Source: Pseudomonadota bacterium (GTDB taxonomy: Bacteria; Pseudomonadota; Gammaproteobacteria; Burkholderiales; Thiobacillaceae). Taken from it: DNA of 64,000 bases. A program made the translations under genes and the position numbers. A model generated the notes under the pieces. It made no database searches, was not told the DNA's origin, and was given only the letters and a program-made list of their open reading frames with translations. Positions within the stretch are counted from its first letter, which is position 1; each line of letters begins with the position of its first letter. This document shows, piece after piece, positions 53,432 through 62,209 of this stretch. The stretch is taken from positions 90,610-154,609 of the forward strand of contig JAJZPG010000003.1 of NCBI GenBank assembly GCA_021811235.1, written 5' to 3'.

Positions 53432-54294
53432 TGCAGCGATTCGGAGAGGTGCTGGCGGTATTGTCGCGTCAGCGGGTGCGCGCTGCCGAGCAGCTCGAAC
53501 AGGGCCAGCAGGCTGGTGCGGCCGATGTCGTGGCGAAAGCCGCGGTCGGCGCGGGCGATTGCCAACAACTCTGCCATGGCGTCGTCGAAATCGTCCCCCG
53601 CCAGCAATACCGCGGCGCGCTGGTAACGGGCGTCGAGATCGCTGGCGTCGCGTGCGAGGCGGGCGTCCAGTTCCGCCAGGGGCGGCGCCTGGCGGGCGGT
53701 TTCCGCGAGGCTCAGGTGGGCGTGCAGGGGTGCGATCTCGGGTGCCATCCGCGCCTCGGGAGGCAGGCTGTCGAGCAGCTTCAACGCCTGCTCGCTTTCG
53801 CCTTCGGCCCACAAGAGCTTGGCGAGGTCGCGCGGGATCGCCAGGTTGGCGGGTTCGGCCAGCGCCGCATTGGCGAGCAGGATGCGCGCTTCCGCTACCT
53901 TGCCCGCCTGCCAGGCGGCGACGCCGAGCGCGTGGGCGCGGTTGGCGTCGCCGGCGATGAAGCGGTCGAGCACCTCGCGGAAACTGCTGTCGGGGTCGGC
54001 GCCGTGGATGGTGTGGGCGACCTCGCCGCGCCAGAAGAACTTCACCGTCGGCACCGAGTTCACGCCGAAGCGCCGCGCCAGTTCCGGTAGTTCGTCGGCG
54101 TTGAGCATCACCAGCAGGAACTTGCCGCCGTATTCGCTGGCGAGTTTCACCAGGCGTGGCATCAACATGAAGCAGGGGCCGGCCTTGGGGGTCCAGAAAT
54201 GCACCAGCACCGGCCCCTTGTGCGAGTTCTCCAGCACCAGGCGGTTGAAGTTCTCCGCGCTGGCGTCGAACACATAAGGCGACAGCGTGCTCAT
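53428..54294 (-). CDS. Thioredoxin-like TPR co-chaperone (CnoX/YbbN type)
   Basis: A 288-residue protein with an N-terminal thioredoxin domain (residues 1-110) and C-terminal TPR-like helices. The active-site region reads FWTPKAGPC: Ala38 replaces the first cysteine of the usual CGPC, leaving only Cys41. This is the layout of E. coli YbbN/CnoX, which also lacks a working CxxC and acts as a holdase that passes substrates to GroEL and mixed disulfides to reductases. The start overlaps the pip stop, and the stop overlaps the DUF3025 start. Confidence 0.85.
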   Translation of the reverse strand: MSTLSPYVFDASAENFNRLVLENSHKGPVLVHFWTPKAGPCFMLMPRLVKLASEYGGKFLLVMLNADELPELARRFGVNSVPTVKFFWRGEVAHTIHGADPDSSFREVLDRFIAGDANRAHALGVAAWQAGKVAEARILLANAALAEPANLAIPRDLAKLLWAEGESEQALKLLDSLPPEARMAPEIAPLHAHLSLAETARQAPPLAELDARLARDASDLDARYQRAAVLLAGDDFDDAMAELLAIARADRGFRHDIGRTSLLALFELLGSAHPLTRQYRQHLSESLH

Positions 54295-55253
54295 GCGAAA
54301 CCGCCCGTCTGCGCGAAGCGGTCGCACGCGGCGACCAGCTCGCGCGCGATCCCCGGCTCGAACGCGGCATGGCCGGCGTCCGGCACGACCACGTAGTGCG
54401 CCTCCGGCCAGGCGCGTGCCAGCTCGTCGGCGGTCACGATGGGGCAGACCGCGTCGTAGCGGCCCTGCACGATGATGGCCGGGATCGCGCGCAGGCGGCC
54501 GACGTTGGCGAGCAGCTGGTTGTCGGGCAGGAAGATGTGGTTGACGAAGTAATGCGCCTCGATGCGCGACAGCGACAGCGCGGTTTTTTCGCTGCCGAAC
54601 GCGGCGACGAGATCGGGGCTGGGCAGCAGCGTCGAGCACGAGGCCTCGAAGGTCGCCCATTGCCAGGCGGCAGGCTGGTGGACCGCGGGGTCGGGGTCGG
54701 CCAGGCGCCGGTGGTAGGCGGCGAGCAGGTCGTTGCGCTCGGCTTCCGGAATGAATTCAGCCAGTTGCCGCTGGGCCTCGGGGAAGAAGGCGCGGATGCC
54801 GTAGAGGAACCAGTCGATCTCGCTCCTGCGGCACAGGAAGATGCCGCGCAACACCAGTCCCAGGCAGCGCTCCGGATGGGCCTCGGCGTACGCAAGCGCG
54901 AGCGTGGAACCCCACGAGCCGCCGAACACCAGCCAGCGGTCGACGCCAAGCTCGGCGCGCAGCGCTTCCATGTCGGCGACCAGGTGCGGCGTGGTGTTGT
55001 CGGCGAGCTCGCCGTGCGGCGTCGAGCGGCCGCAGCCGCGCTGGTCGAACAGGACGATGCGGTAGCGCGCCGGGTCGAAGAAGCGCCGCTGGTTGGGCGA
55101 GGTGCCGGAGCCGGGGCCGCCGTGCACGAACAGCACCGGGAGGCCGTCCGGGTTGCCGGAGGTTTCCCAATAGACGCGGTGGACGCCTGCCGTGTCCAGC
55201 ATGCCGCTGGCGTAGGGCTCGAGGGGCGGGTAGAGGGGGGCAATGTCGGGCAT
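54291..55253 (-). CDS. pip: Proline iminopeptidase
   Basis: A 320-residue alpha/beta hydrolase of peptidase family S33. The oxyanion region is VLFVHGGPGSGTSPNQRRFF, the DQRGCGRSTPHGELADNTTP block is diagnostic, and the nucleophile serine lies in VFGGSWGSTLALAYAEAHPE. The aspartate and histidine are in GRYDAVCP and DAGHAAFE. It removes N-terminal proline from peptides in the cytoplasm. It starts the run of three overlapping genes on this strand. Confidence 0.95.
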   Translation of the reverse strand: MPDIAPLYPPLEPYASGMLDTAGVHRVYWETSGNPDGLPVLFVHGGPGSGTSPNQRRFFDPARYRIVLFDQRGCGRSTPHGELADNTTPHLVADMEALRAELGVDRWLVFGGSWGSTLALAYAEAHPERCLGLVLRGIFLCRRSEIDWFLYGIRAFFPEAQRQLAEFIPEAERNDLLAAYHRRLADPDPAVHQPAAWQWATFEASCSTLLPSPDLVAAFGSEKTALSLSRIEAHYFVNHIFLPDNQLLANVGRLRAIPAIIVQGRYDAVCPIVTADELARAWPEAHYVVVPDAGHAAFEPGIARELVAACDRFAQTGGFA

Positions 55254-55409
55254 GGAAAGCGCCTGGGATCGAACGCCCGAATCATATCCCCTGGTCTGCG
55301 GCCCTGAACAGGCCGGCCACTATCGACAGCGGGGAGCGGCGACCGTATGCTTTCCGTGCGCCTGCCCTGTGCCGGCGTTTCAACCATAACTGATACGAGG
55401 AGTCGTTCC

Positions 55410-55799
55410 ATGAGTCATGTCGTGAAGGTCGCCCTGCTGGGGCTGGGCGAGGTCGGGGAAAAATTTGCCGAGCATTTCCTGGAGAAGATCCAGGAAGACG
55501 GGGTCAACGTGGAGATCGTCGCCGTCGCCCACCGCAACCTCGAATCGCCCGTGGCGCTGGGATTCAGCCACAGCAAGGTGCCGGTGTTCCAGGATGCGCT
55601 GGAGGTGGTGTCGATGGGAGCGAAGGTCGACATCATTTTCGACCTGACCGGCGATCCCGAATTGCGCAAGAAGCTGCGCGCGGCGCTGCAGGAAAGCCAC
55701 AACCAGCACACCGTGATCGCGCCGGAAGTGGTGGCCCACCTGCTGTGGAACTTCTTCGGCGAAGGCGAGTTGCCGCGCAGCGGCCAGACGGGCTATTGA
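55410..55799 (+). CDS. Small NAD-binding Rossmann-fold protein
   Basis: A 129-residue protein that appears to be only a Rossmann domain. VKVALLGLGEVGEKFAEHFL is the dinucleotide-binding start, and AKVDIIFDLTGDPELRKKLR contains the usual second-half strand. It resembles the N-terminal domain of homoserine-dehydrogenase-like oxidoreductases without the catalytic domain. A CGAGGAG ribosome site lies nine to ten bases before the ATG. It precedes the FIST gene by 61 bp. It may be a redox or NAD sensor; nothing more can be said. Confidence 0.68.
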   Translation: MSHVVKVALLGLGEVGEKFAEHFLEKIQEDGVNVEIVAVAHRNLESPVALGFSHSKVPVFQDALEVVSMGAKVDIIFDLTGDPELRKKLRAALQESHNQHTVIAPEVVAHLLWNFFGEGELPRSGQTGY

Positions 55800-55860
55800 T
55801 GGAGCGAACGGACGTCTACGGAGAGCGCACCTGCCGCGATGCCCGCCTGATGCAACGCAC

Positions 55861-56964
55861 ATGATCAGCCCATTCAAGTTCGCCCACGCCGCCCACGCCG
55901 ACTGGACCCAGGCCGCCCAGACCTGCATGAACCGTCTGGGCGCGATCCCCTCGGCGGCGACGCTGGGATTCCTGTATGTGTCGGATGCTTTTGCAGGCGA
56001 ACTCGACGCGATCCTGGCGTTCTTCAAGAGCGCGACCGGCGTGGCGCACTGGACCGGCAGCGTGGGGGTGGGGGTCTGCGCCACCGGGGTGGAATACCTG
56101 GAGGAGCCGGCGATGGCCGTGATGCTGGGCGAGTTCGACCCGGCCGATTTCAGCATGTTGCCGCTGCTGCGTTCGCCGCAGGACATCGAGGCGCAACCGG
56201 CTTCCGCGTATTTTGCCGTGGCGCATGGCGATCCATCGAACAGCCGCATCCAGGAACTGATCGAAGGCCTTTCCGCGCACGTGTCGAGCGGATTCGTCGT
56301 CGGCGGGCTGTCGAGTTCGCGCGGCGAGGCCGCACCCCAGATCAGCGACGGCGTGGTGAGCGGCGGACTGTCCGGCGTGCTGTTCAGCGAACGGGTGAAG
56401 CTGGCGACGCGCCTGACGCAGGGCATCTCGCCGCTGGGGCCGCGCCATCGCATCACCAGCGCCAACAAGAACATCGTCGGCAGTCTGGATCACCGTCCGG
56501 CGCTGGACGTGATGAAGGAGGAAATCGGCGAGGTGTTGGCGCGCGACCTGCGGCGCGCGGCGGGCTATATCTTCGTGGGCCTGCCGGTGCGCGGTTCGGA
56601 CACTGGAGACTACCTGGTGCGCAACATCCTCGGCGTCGATCCTAAGAACCAGCTGGTGGCGATCGGCGAGTACGTCGAACCCGGCGACGAGCTGCTGTTC
56701 TGCCGGCGCGACCAGCAAAGCGCCGAGGACGACCTGCAGCGGATGCTTGCCGCCATCGGCGCGCAATTGAACGCGCCGATCCGGGGGGGCGTGTATTATT
56801 CCTGCCTGGGTCGCGGCCAGCACATGTTCGGCGCACCGAACCGCGAGCTGGGGCTGATCCGCGACGTCCTGGGCGAGTTTCCGCTGGTGGGCTTCTTTGC
56901 CAACGGCGAAATCTCCCATAACCGTTTGTATGGCTACACCGGGGTGTTGACCCTGTTTGGCTGA
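55861..56964 (+). CDS. FIST domain sensory protein
   Basis: A 367-residue protein with FIST_N (from about residue 30, SAATLGFLYVSDAFAGELDA, WTGSVGVGVCATGVEYLE) and FIST_C (from about 215, AAGYIFVGLPVRGSDTGDYL, ending EFPLVGFFANGEISHNRLYG). FIST domains are proposed small-ligand sensors, often of amino acids, in signal-transduction proteins. This one is stand-alone. The next two genes follow at 25 and 14 bp, and the last is a c-di-GMP enzyme, so the FIST protein may control it. Confidence 0.9.
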   Translation: MISPFKFAHAAHADWTQAAQTCMNRLGAIPSAATLGFLYVSDAFAGELDAILAFFKSATGVAHWTGSVGVGVCATGVEYLEEPAMAVMLGEFDPADFSMLPLLRSPQDIEAQPASAYFAVAHGDPSNSRIQELIEGLSAHVSSGFVVGGLSSSRGEAAPQISDGVVSGGLSGVLFSERVKLATRLTQGISPLGPRHRITSANKNIVGSLDHRPALDVMKEEIGEVLARDLRRAAGYIFVGLPVRGSDTGDYLVRNILGVDPKNQLVAIGEYVEPGDELLFCRRDQQSAEDDLQRMLAAIGAQLNAPIRGGVYYSCLGRGQHMFGAPNRELGLIRDVLGEFPLVGFFANGEISHNRLYGYTGVLTLFG

Positions 56965-56989
56965 CCCGATAGGAAACACGGAGATACGC

Positions 56990-57253
56990 ATGACCCTGCA
57001 CGCCATGAAAGAAGACGAGATTCGCCTGTTGCGCGAGGAAATCGAGATGCTGATGAACGAACGCCGCCAGCTGTTGCAGGTGACGGGCGCAGCCGCCGTA
57101 TTCGTTGCCAACCTCGATACCGACAGCCTGCCTGACGAGGCTGACACCATCGATGCCGCCGAGATGCTCGCCGAACAGCTGAACGGCCTGTCCGAGGAAA
57201 CCCTCAAGGACGCCCTGGAGTCGGTGCGCGCCGAACTCGATCCCGTGCAATAG
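56990..57253 (+). CDS. Small coiled-coil protein between FIST and GGDEF-EAL genes
   Basis: An 87-residue acidic protein. The first 30 residues (KEDEIRLLREEIEMLMNERR) have a heptad pattern of a coiled coil, a short hydrophobic stretch (TGAAAVFVANL) follows, and the rest is acidic and helical. No domain is recognised. A CGGAGA ribosome site supports the ATG at 56990. Its place between a sensor and a c-di-GMP enzyme suggests an adaptor, which is inference only. Confidence 0.68.
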   Translation: MTLHAMKEDEIRLLREEIEMLMNERRQLLQVTGAAAVFVANLDTDSLPDEADTIDAAEMLAEQLNGLSEETLKDALESVRAELDPVQ

Positions 57254-57267
57254 GCGGGATCCGCGTC

Positions 57268-59475
57268 TTGGCCCGCCTGCCGTTGCCAGACTCAGCCGCG
57301 ATCAGGCGTTTTGTCCTGATCGCAGGGGCGACGGCGCTGGCGTATGCGCTGGCAGGCTGGCTGAGTCTGAAGCTTGCGGTGTACATCGCCGATGCGGTCG
57401 CAGTCATCTGGCTGGCGGCGGGCATCGGTGCCATGGCGAGCCTCCGCTACGGCGCGGCGGGTGTCATCGGTGTCCTGCTGGGCTCGCTGGCCGTCTACAG
57501 CCAGATTCTGCCGCTGGAGGGTGCGCTCCGCTTCGCCCTAGGGGCCGCGGCCGGGGCGGGAATCATGGGATTCCTGCCGCATCGGCTGCAACCCTTCAGC
57601 CCCACCCTCGACTTCGTCTCCAGCGTCGCCAAGTTTGCGCTGGTGGCGGCACCGCTCGGTTGCGCAGTGAGTGCGCTGAGCGGCGTGTTCACCCTGTATT
57701 TCTTCAACGAACTGCCGGCCAGCATGGTCTTGCGGGGCTTGTGGGTGTGGTGGCTGGGCGATCTGCTGGGGGTATACCTGATCGCCCCGCTACTGCTCAC
57801 GGGATCGCGCTGGGACCTGCTGCCGACCAGCACGGGCGCGCGTCTGGAAGGGCTGGTGCTGGTGCTCGGCATGCTGGTCCTGACCCTGGCGCTGATGCAG
57901 TACGCGGAGCCGCTGCGGCCGGCGGAAATCGTCCTGTTCGTGATGATGCCGGCCGTGCTGTGGGCGGCCCTGCGTTTTTCGGTGACCGGCGCCAGCCTGG
58001 CGATCTTCCTGGCGGCGCTGATCGTGCTGAGCGTGTCGGTGGTCTCCCTCGGCGGCATCAGCGTCACCACGACGCCGCGCGACGTATTCGCGCTGCAGAG
58101 CAGCATGCTGACCATGGCGCTGGGCGGCCTGTTCGTGTCGGCGGCGTTGACCGAGCGCCGCTATTCCGAAATGCGGCTCGACATGCTGGCCAACCACGAT
58201 CCGCTGACCGGCCTGCCCAACCGCTCGTATTTCCAGGATTTTCTCGGCCATGCGCTGGCGCGTGCGCAGCGCGACCAGTCGCAAGTCTCGCTGCTGTTCA
58301 TCGATCTCGACCGCTTCAAGCACATCAACGACTCGCAGGGGCACGAGGTGGGCGACCAGGTGCTGCGCATCGTGGCCAACCGGCTCGACGAGCAGCTGCG
58401 CGCCGACGATTTCGTCGCCCGCCTGGGGGGGGACGAATTCGCCGTCATCCTGACCCACCCGCCGGCTTCGCGCGCGGCCAGCCGGGTGGCCCGCAAGCTG
58501 AACCAGACGCTGGCGGAATCGTTCAAGCTGGGGTCGCGCCGCTACGCCATCGGCGCCAGCATCGGCATCAGCGTGTACCCGGACGACGGCGTCGACGCCA
58601 ACACCCTGCTGCGCCAGGCCGATCTGGCGATGTATCAGGCCAAGCAGCGGCGCAGCGGCTTCGAATATTTCAGTTATGAACTGAATACGGTGGCGCAGCA
58701 GCAGCTGGCCCTGGAAAGCGGCCTGCGCCAGGCGCTGGAACGCAACGAACTGGCGCTGGCCTACCAGCCCAAGGTCGACCTGGCGAGCGGCCGGGTGGTG
58801 GGGCTGGAGGCCCTCATCCGCTGGCTGCCCCGTTCCGGCTCCATCATCGGCCCCGAACAGTTCATTCCGGTGGCTGAGGAGACCGGCCTCATCGTGCCGG
58901 TGGGGCGCTGGGTAGTGCGCGAGGCGTGCAAGCAGTGGATAGACTGGCGCGATGCCGGATTCGCTCCGCCGCCGGTGGCGGTCAACCTGTCGCCGCGGCA
59001 GCTCTCCGACGCACGCCTGATCGAGGACATCGACACCATCCTCAAGGACACCGGGATGGAAGCCTCGCAGTTGCAGCTGGAAGTGACCGAGAGCGCGGCG
59101 ATGGACAACCCCGAGCGCACCTTCGGCATTCTGGATGCGCTACGCCAGCGCGGCCTGCACGTTTACATCGACGATTTCGGTACCGGCTTCTCGAACCTGG
59201 GCCAGCTGAAGCGCATGCCCATCGACGCGCTCAAGATCGACAAGAGCTTCGTGAACGACGTCCTGGCCGACAGCGACGACGCGGAAATCGTCAACGCCAT
59301 CATTCGACTGGCCCATTCGCTCAAGCTGCGGGTGGTGGCTGAAGGGGTCGAACAGCGCGATCAGGTGGAGTTTCTGCGGCAGAACGGCTGCGATGAAATC
59401 CAGGGCTATATCGTCAGCAAACCGCTGGCGCCCGGCAAGGTGAGCGAGCTGTTTGCGCAGACGTTCAGGCTTTGA
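57268..59475 (+). CDS. MASE1-GGDEF-EAL c-di-GMP synthase/phosphodiesterase
   Basis: A 735-residue membrane protein. About eight hydrophobic helices (residues 10-290) form a MASE1-type sensor. The GGDEF domain has the intact catalytic motif GGDEF at 387-391 and an RxxD inhibitory site (R378) five residues before it. The EAL domain has the intact LEALIRW at 513 and the later IDDFGTGFSNL and DALKIDKSFV. Both activities are therefore possible. The start is TTG at 57268; no ATG is near. It closes a run with FIST and the small coiled-coil gene. Confidence 0.9.
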   Translation: MARLPLPDSAAIRRFVLIAGATALAYALAGWLSLKLAVYIADAVAVIWLAAGIGAMASLRYGAAGVIGVLLGSLAVYSQILPLEGALRFALGAAAGAGIMGFLPHRLQPFSPTLDFVSSVAKFALVAAPLGCAVSALSGVFTLYFFNELPASMVLRGLWVWWLGDLLGVYLIAPLLLTGSRWDLLPTSTGARLEGLVLVLGMLVLTLALMQYAEPLRPAEIVLFVMMPAVLWAALRFSVTGASLAIFLAALIVLSVSVVSLGGISVTTTPRDVFALQSSMLTMALGGLFVSAALTERRYSEMRLDMLANHDPLTGLPNRSYFQDFLGHALARAQRDQSQVSLLFIDLDRFKHINDSQGHEVGDQVLRIVANRLDEQLRADDFVARLGGDEFAVILTHPPASRAASRVARKLNQTLAESFKLGSRRYAIGASIGISVYPDDGVDANTLLRQADLAMYQAKQRRSGFEYFSYELNTVAQQQLALESGLRQALERNELALAYQPKVDLASGRVVGLEALIRWLPRSGSIIGPEQFIPVAEETGLIVPVGRWVVREACKQWIDWRDAGFAPPPVAVNLSPRQLSDARLIEDIDTILKDTGMEASQLQLEVTESAAMDNPERTFGILDALRQRGLHVYIDDFGTGFSNLGQLKRMPIDALKIDKSFVNDVLADSDDAEIVNAIIRLAHSLKLRVVAEGVEQRDQVEFLRQNGCDEIQGYIVSKPLAPGKVSELFAQTFRL

Positions 59476-59529
59476 TACACGACGCGGGCCGGCCCTTGGG
59501 ATGCCAGAGAAGGGCGCCGATTCCCACGG

Positions 59530-59850
59530 CTAGCGTCGAATGTGGGCCGTCTTCATGCTGCGAACCAGCATGCCATGTGACCACAACCCGGCGAAGGGAA
59601 TCAGCGAGGCGGCGAAGACGCCTGCGCCCTTGAACGGGGAGAGGTGGCCGCGCGACAGCACATAAACGAGGGTGGTCGTCGCCCACAGGAACAGCAGGCC
59701 GTGTGCCAGACCGACTATGCGGACGGCTTCGGGGATCCCGGCGAAATACTTGAGCGGCATGGCGATGCCGACCAGCGCGACCAGCGATGCGCCTTCGACC
59801 AGCGCGAGAAGGCTCAGCGCACGCAGTGAGCGGGGAGGGTGCGTTCGCAT
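59530..59850 (-). CDS. DUF3817 membrane protein
   Basis: A 106-residue protein with three hydrophobic helices (LLALVEGASLVALVGIAMPL, GLAHGLLFLWATTTLVYVL, VFAASLIPFAGLWSHGMLV). It matches the DUF3817 (YdzA-like) pattern PLKYFAGIPEAVRIVGLAHG. Function is unknown. It starts one base after the diheme cytochrome stop, so it is the last gene of the sulfide dehydrogenase operon. Confidence 0.82.
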   Translation of the reverse strand: MRTHPPRSLRALSLLALVEGASLVALVGIAMPLKYFAGIPEAVRIVGLAHGLLFLWATTTLVYVLSRGHLSPFKGAGVFAASLIPFAGLWSHGMLVRSMKTAHIRR

Positions 59851-59851
59851 C

Positions 59852-60559
59852 TCAGTTCTTTCCCATGCGGGCGTAATACGCAGCGAGTTCGTCGATTTCC
59901 TGCATCGTCAGCCGCTCGGCGAACTGCCGCATGCCCTGGTTGGCATCGGTGATGCGACGGCCTGTACGGTAGTCCCGCATGGTGCGTACGAAGCTGCCGA
60001 CGCTCTGCCCAGCCAGCGCCGGCGTTTCGTTGAGCCCGCCCTGGCCGGCGGCGCCGTGGCACGACGCACAAGGGGTGAGCAGGCGCGTGGGATCGCCGCG
60101 GCGGGCGAGGCGCTCGGCGCGTGCGTGGGCGGCGGCGTCGAGCCTGGGTGCGGGCGCGGCCTTCGCCGGCAGGCTGGCGTAGTAGGCGGCGACATCGGCC
60201 ATGTCCTGGCGGCTCATGCCCTTGACCGCGACCTGCATCAGGGTGGCGCGCGGGTTCTCGTGGCGGCCCCCACGCTGGTAGTCGAGCAGGCTCTTGTAAG
60301 AGTAGGTCGCGCGCTGGCCGGCGAGGCTGGTCCAGTTCTGCGTCGGCGCGACACCATCGTCGCCGTGGCAGGAGGCGCACATCAGGCCCTGGTTGAGTTG
60401 CTTGCCGCGCTGCACATTGCCGTGCGGCATCGAAGCCAGCGTCGCGCGCACCTCGGCGACACTGCGCGTGCGCGGCACTGCACGCTCGGAGCTTGCCGCG
60501 GCAGGCTGCGCGAAACCGAGGGACAGGATGAGGGCGGGGAGAAGCGGCATGTGGTTCAT
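59852..60559 (-). CDS. Diheme cytochrome c (c4/FccA-like)
   Basis: A 235-residue periplasmic protein with a signal peptide (LLPALILSLGFAQPAAA) and two haem-binding CASCH motifs at C61-H65 and C164-H168, one per half. Methionines in MQVAVKGMSRQDM and ITDANQGMRQFAERL are candidate sixth ligands. Its size and two haems fit the cytochrome subunit of flavocytochrome c or a cytochrome c4. The ATG overlaps the fccB stop as ATGA, which makes it the best candidate partner of FccB. I leave the symbol open because the c4 alternative is real. Confidence 0.85.
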   Translation of the reverse strand: MNHMPLLPALILSLGFAQPAAASSERAVPRTRSVAEVRATLASMPHGNVQRGKQLNQGLMCASCHGDDGVAPTQNWTSLAGQRATYSYKSLLDYQRGGRHENPRATLMQVAVKGMSRQDMADVAAYYASLPAKAAPAPRLDAAAHARAERLARRGDPTRLLTPCASCHGAAGQGGLNETPALAGQSVGSFVRTMRDYRTGRRITDANQGMRQFAERLTMQEIDELAAYYARMGKN

Positions 60560-61884
60560 GCGAAACAATCCTCGGTGAAGGTTTTCAGCCAGGCCTGCTG
60601 GTAGGCGGCGGCCAGCCGGATCTTGGCCATGGAGGCGTCGAGCGGCAGGTAGCGCTCGCCGGGCAGCCGGGTAATCTTGCCGTCCTTGAGGCGGAACACG
60701 TCGGCGACATAGAGGCCATAGTCCGATCCGGCCAGGGCGTAGCAGGTGTTCTCCCACACCGGTTCGCCCGGCGCGCGCCCGGCCATCTGGGCGACGATCG
60801 CGCGCGCGGTGACCTTGGCCTGGTTGTTGGCGGAGAAGCCGGACTTCGGCATGGCGTCGGCGATGCTGGCGTCGCCGATCACGAACACGTCGCGGTGCAC
60901 GCTCGACTCGAAGCTGCGGCGGTCGACCGGGCAGAAGCCGCTGGCGTCGGTGAGCCCCATGTCGAAGGCAAGCTTGCCGGCCTTCATCGGCGGGATGACG
61001 TTGAGCACGTCGGCCTTCACCGCACCCTGTTTCGTCATGACGGTGAGCGTACGGGCGTCGAGGCTTTGCGGTGCGCCGCCGTCCATTGCGCGCACCCATT
61101 CGATCGGCGACGGCTTGCCGCTGTTCTTCACCCCGGCGGGCATGTCGCTCAAATAGTCGTTCGGGATGTTGTAGCCGTAAAGCCGGTGCCAGCCGAGCTG
61201 CATGGTGGCGTCGGTGACGAAGCTGTCCTTGGGGTCGAGAATCAGCACCTTGCCGCTCGGATTGTGCTTGCGCATCCATTCGGTGACCAGCGCGGCGCGC
61301 TCGTAGGGGCCGGGCGGGCAGCGATAGGGGTTGGGCGGCGCGACGATGACGAAGGTGCCGCCGGGGCGCATCGCCTGCAGTTGCTTCGTCAGTAGTGCGG
61401 TCTGGCTGCCCGGGATCCAGCCCGAGGGCGCGCGCGTTTCCGCTACCGCTGCGCTGTAGCCGGGGATCGCCTGGTACTGCAGGCTGATACCGGGGCTGAC
61501 GACGAGCTTGTCGTAGGCGATCGTCTGGCGTCCGGCGGTGCGCACCTGCTTTTTGGCCGGGTCGAAGCCGACCACAGTGTCGAATACGAACCCGACGCCA
61601 TATTTCGATTTCAGCGTGTCGTACGACACGTTGAGATCATTCATGCCGACGTGGCCGGTCAGCACCTCGCTCGACCCGTAGGGACGGATGTAGGTGCGGT
61701 TGGTCTCGATCACCGTGACCCTGAGCGCCGGGTTGTAGAGCTTGAGGTACTTGGCGGCGGTGGCGCCGCCGACGCCGCCGCCGATGATGACGATGTGTCC
61801 TGCGGCCGCGGCGGCGCGGGCGGGAAGGGCGGCGGCGAGGGCGATGCCAGCGCCGGCCTTGAGAAAATCGCGACGATTCAGCAT
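60556..61884 (-). CDS. fccB: Sulfide dehydrogenase flavocytochrome c flavoprotein subunit
   Basis: A 442-residue flavoprotein with a Tat signal (LNRRDFLKAGAGIALAAALP). The FAD motif is IVIIGGGVGGATAAKYLKLY. The redox-active cysteines expected in FccB are present: PYRCPPGPYERA and VWENTCYALAG. The protein oxidises sulfide in the periplasm and passes electrons to a cytochrome c subunit. SoxF is the same family. ATG at 61884 gives the Tat signal; a frame extension upstream is not needed. It sits between a monoheme and a diheme cytochrome gene. Confidence 0.93.
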   Translation of the reverse strand: MLNRRDFLKAGAGIALAAALPARAAAAAGHIVIIGGGVGGATAAKYLKLYNPALRVTVIETNRTYIRPYGSSEVLTGHVGMNDLNVSYDTLKSKYGVGFVFDTVVGFDPAKKQVRTAGRQTIAYDKLVVSPGISLQYQAIPGYSAAVAETRAPSGWIPGSQTALLTKQLQAMRPGGTFVIVAPPNPYRCPPGPYERAALVTEWMRKHNPSGKVLILDPKDSFVTDATMQLGWHRLYGYNIPNDYLSDMPAGVKNSGKPSPIEWVRAMDGGAPQSLDARTLTVMTKQGAVKADVLNVIPPMKAGKLAFDMGLTDASGFCPVDRRSFESSVHRDVFVIGDASIADAMPKSGFSANNQAKVTARAIVAQMAGRAPGEPVWENTCYALAGSDYGLYVADVFRLKDGKITRLPGERYLPLDASMAKIRLAAAYQQAWLKTFTEDCFA

Positions 61885-61897
61885 GGCTCGCTCCTGG

Positions 61898-62209
61898 TCA
61901 TTGGGCTGGGGAGGGTTTGACACCAGCGAAATAGCGCGCCATCGAGCGGATTTCGCTCTCGGTGAAGCCGTTGGCGACGACGCTCATCAGCGTCGACGGG
62001 CGCTTGCCCGATTTGAAGTCGCGCATCGCGCGCACGAATTCGTCCTCGGACAGCCCAGCGAGCGGAACGAACTCGACCGTGCCGAGCCGTCCCTGGGTGC
62101 CGTGGCAGCCGGCGCAGGTCGCGGCCATCGCCTCGCCGCTGGGTTCGGCGGCGTGCGCGGAGGGAAGGGTGGCCGCCAGCGCGGCGCAAGCGAAGACAAG
62201 AGATTTCAT
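61898..62209 (-). CDS. Monoheme cytochrome c
   Basis: A 103-residue class I cytochrome c with a signal peptide (LVFACAALAATLPSAHA) and one haem motif, CAGCH at 32-36. Methionine in TLMSVVANGF is the likely sixth ligand. It resembles small SoxE/FccA-type cytochromes. The ATG overlaps the stop of the membrane protein gene (TGATG), and fccB starts 13 bp after its stop, so all belong to one operon. It could be the direct electron acceptor of FccB in place of the diheme protein. Confidence 0.88.
   Translation of the reverse strand: MKSLVFACAALAATLPSAHAAEPSGEAMAATCAGCHGTQGRLGTVEFVPLAGLSEDEFVRAMRDFKSGKRPSTLMSVVANGFTESEIRSMARYFAGVKPSPAQ

Noticed and set aside
53432..54370. Upstream extension of the DUF3025 frame through the thioredoxin-like gene
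   Set aside because: The extension is Arg/Ala/Gly-rich shadow sequence. The thioredoxin-like gene in the other frame has clear domain motifs.
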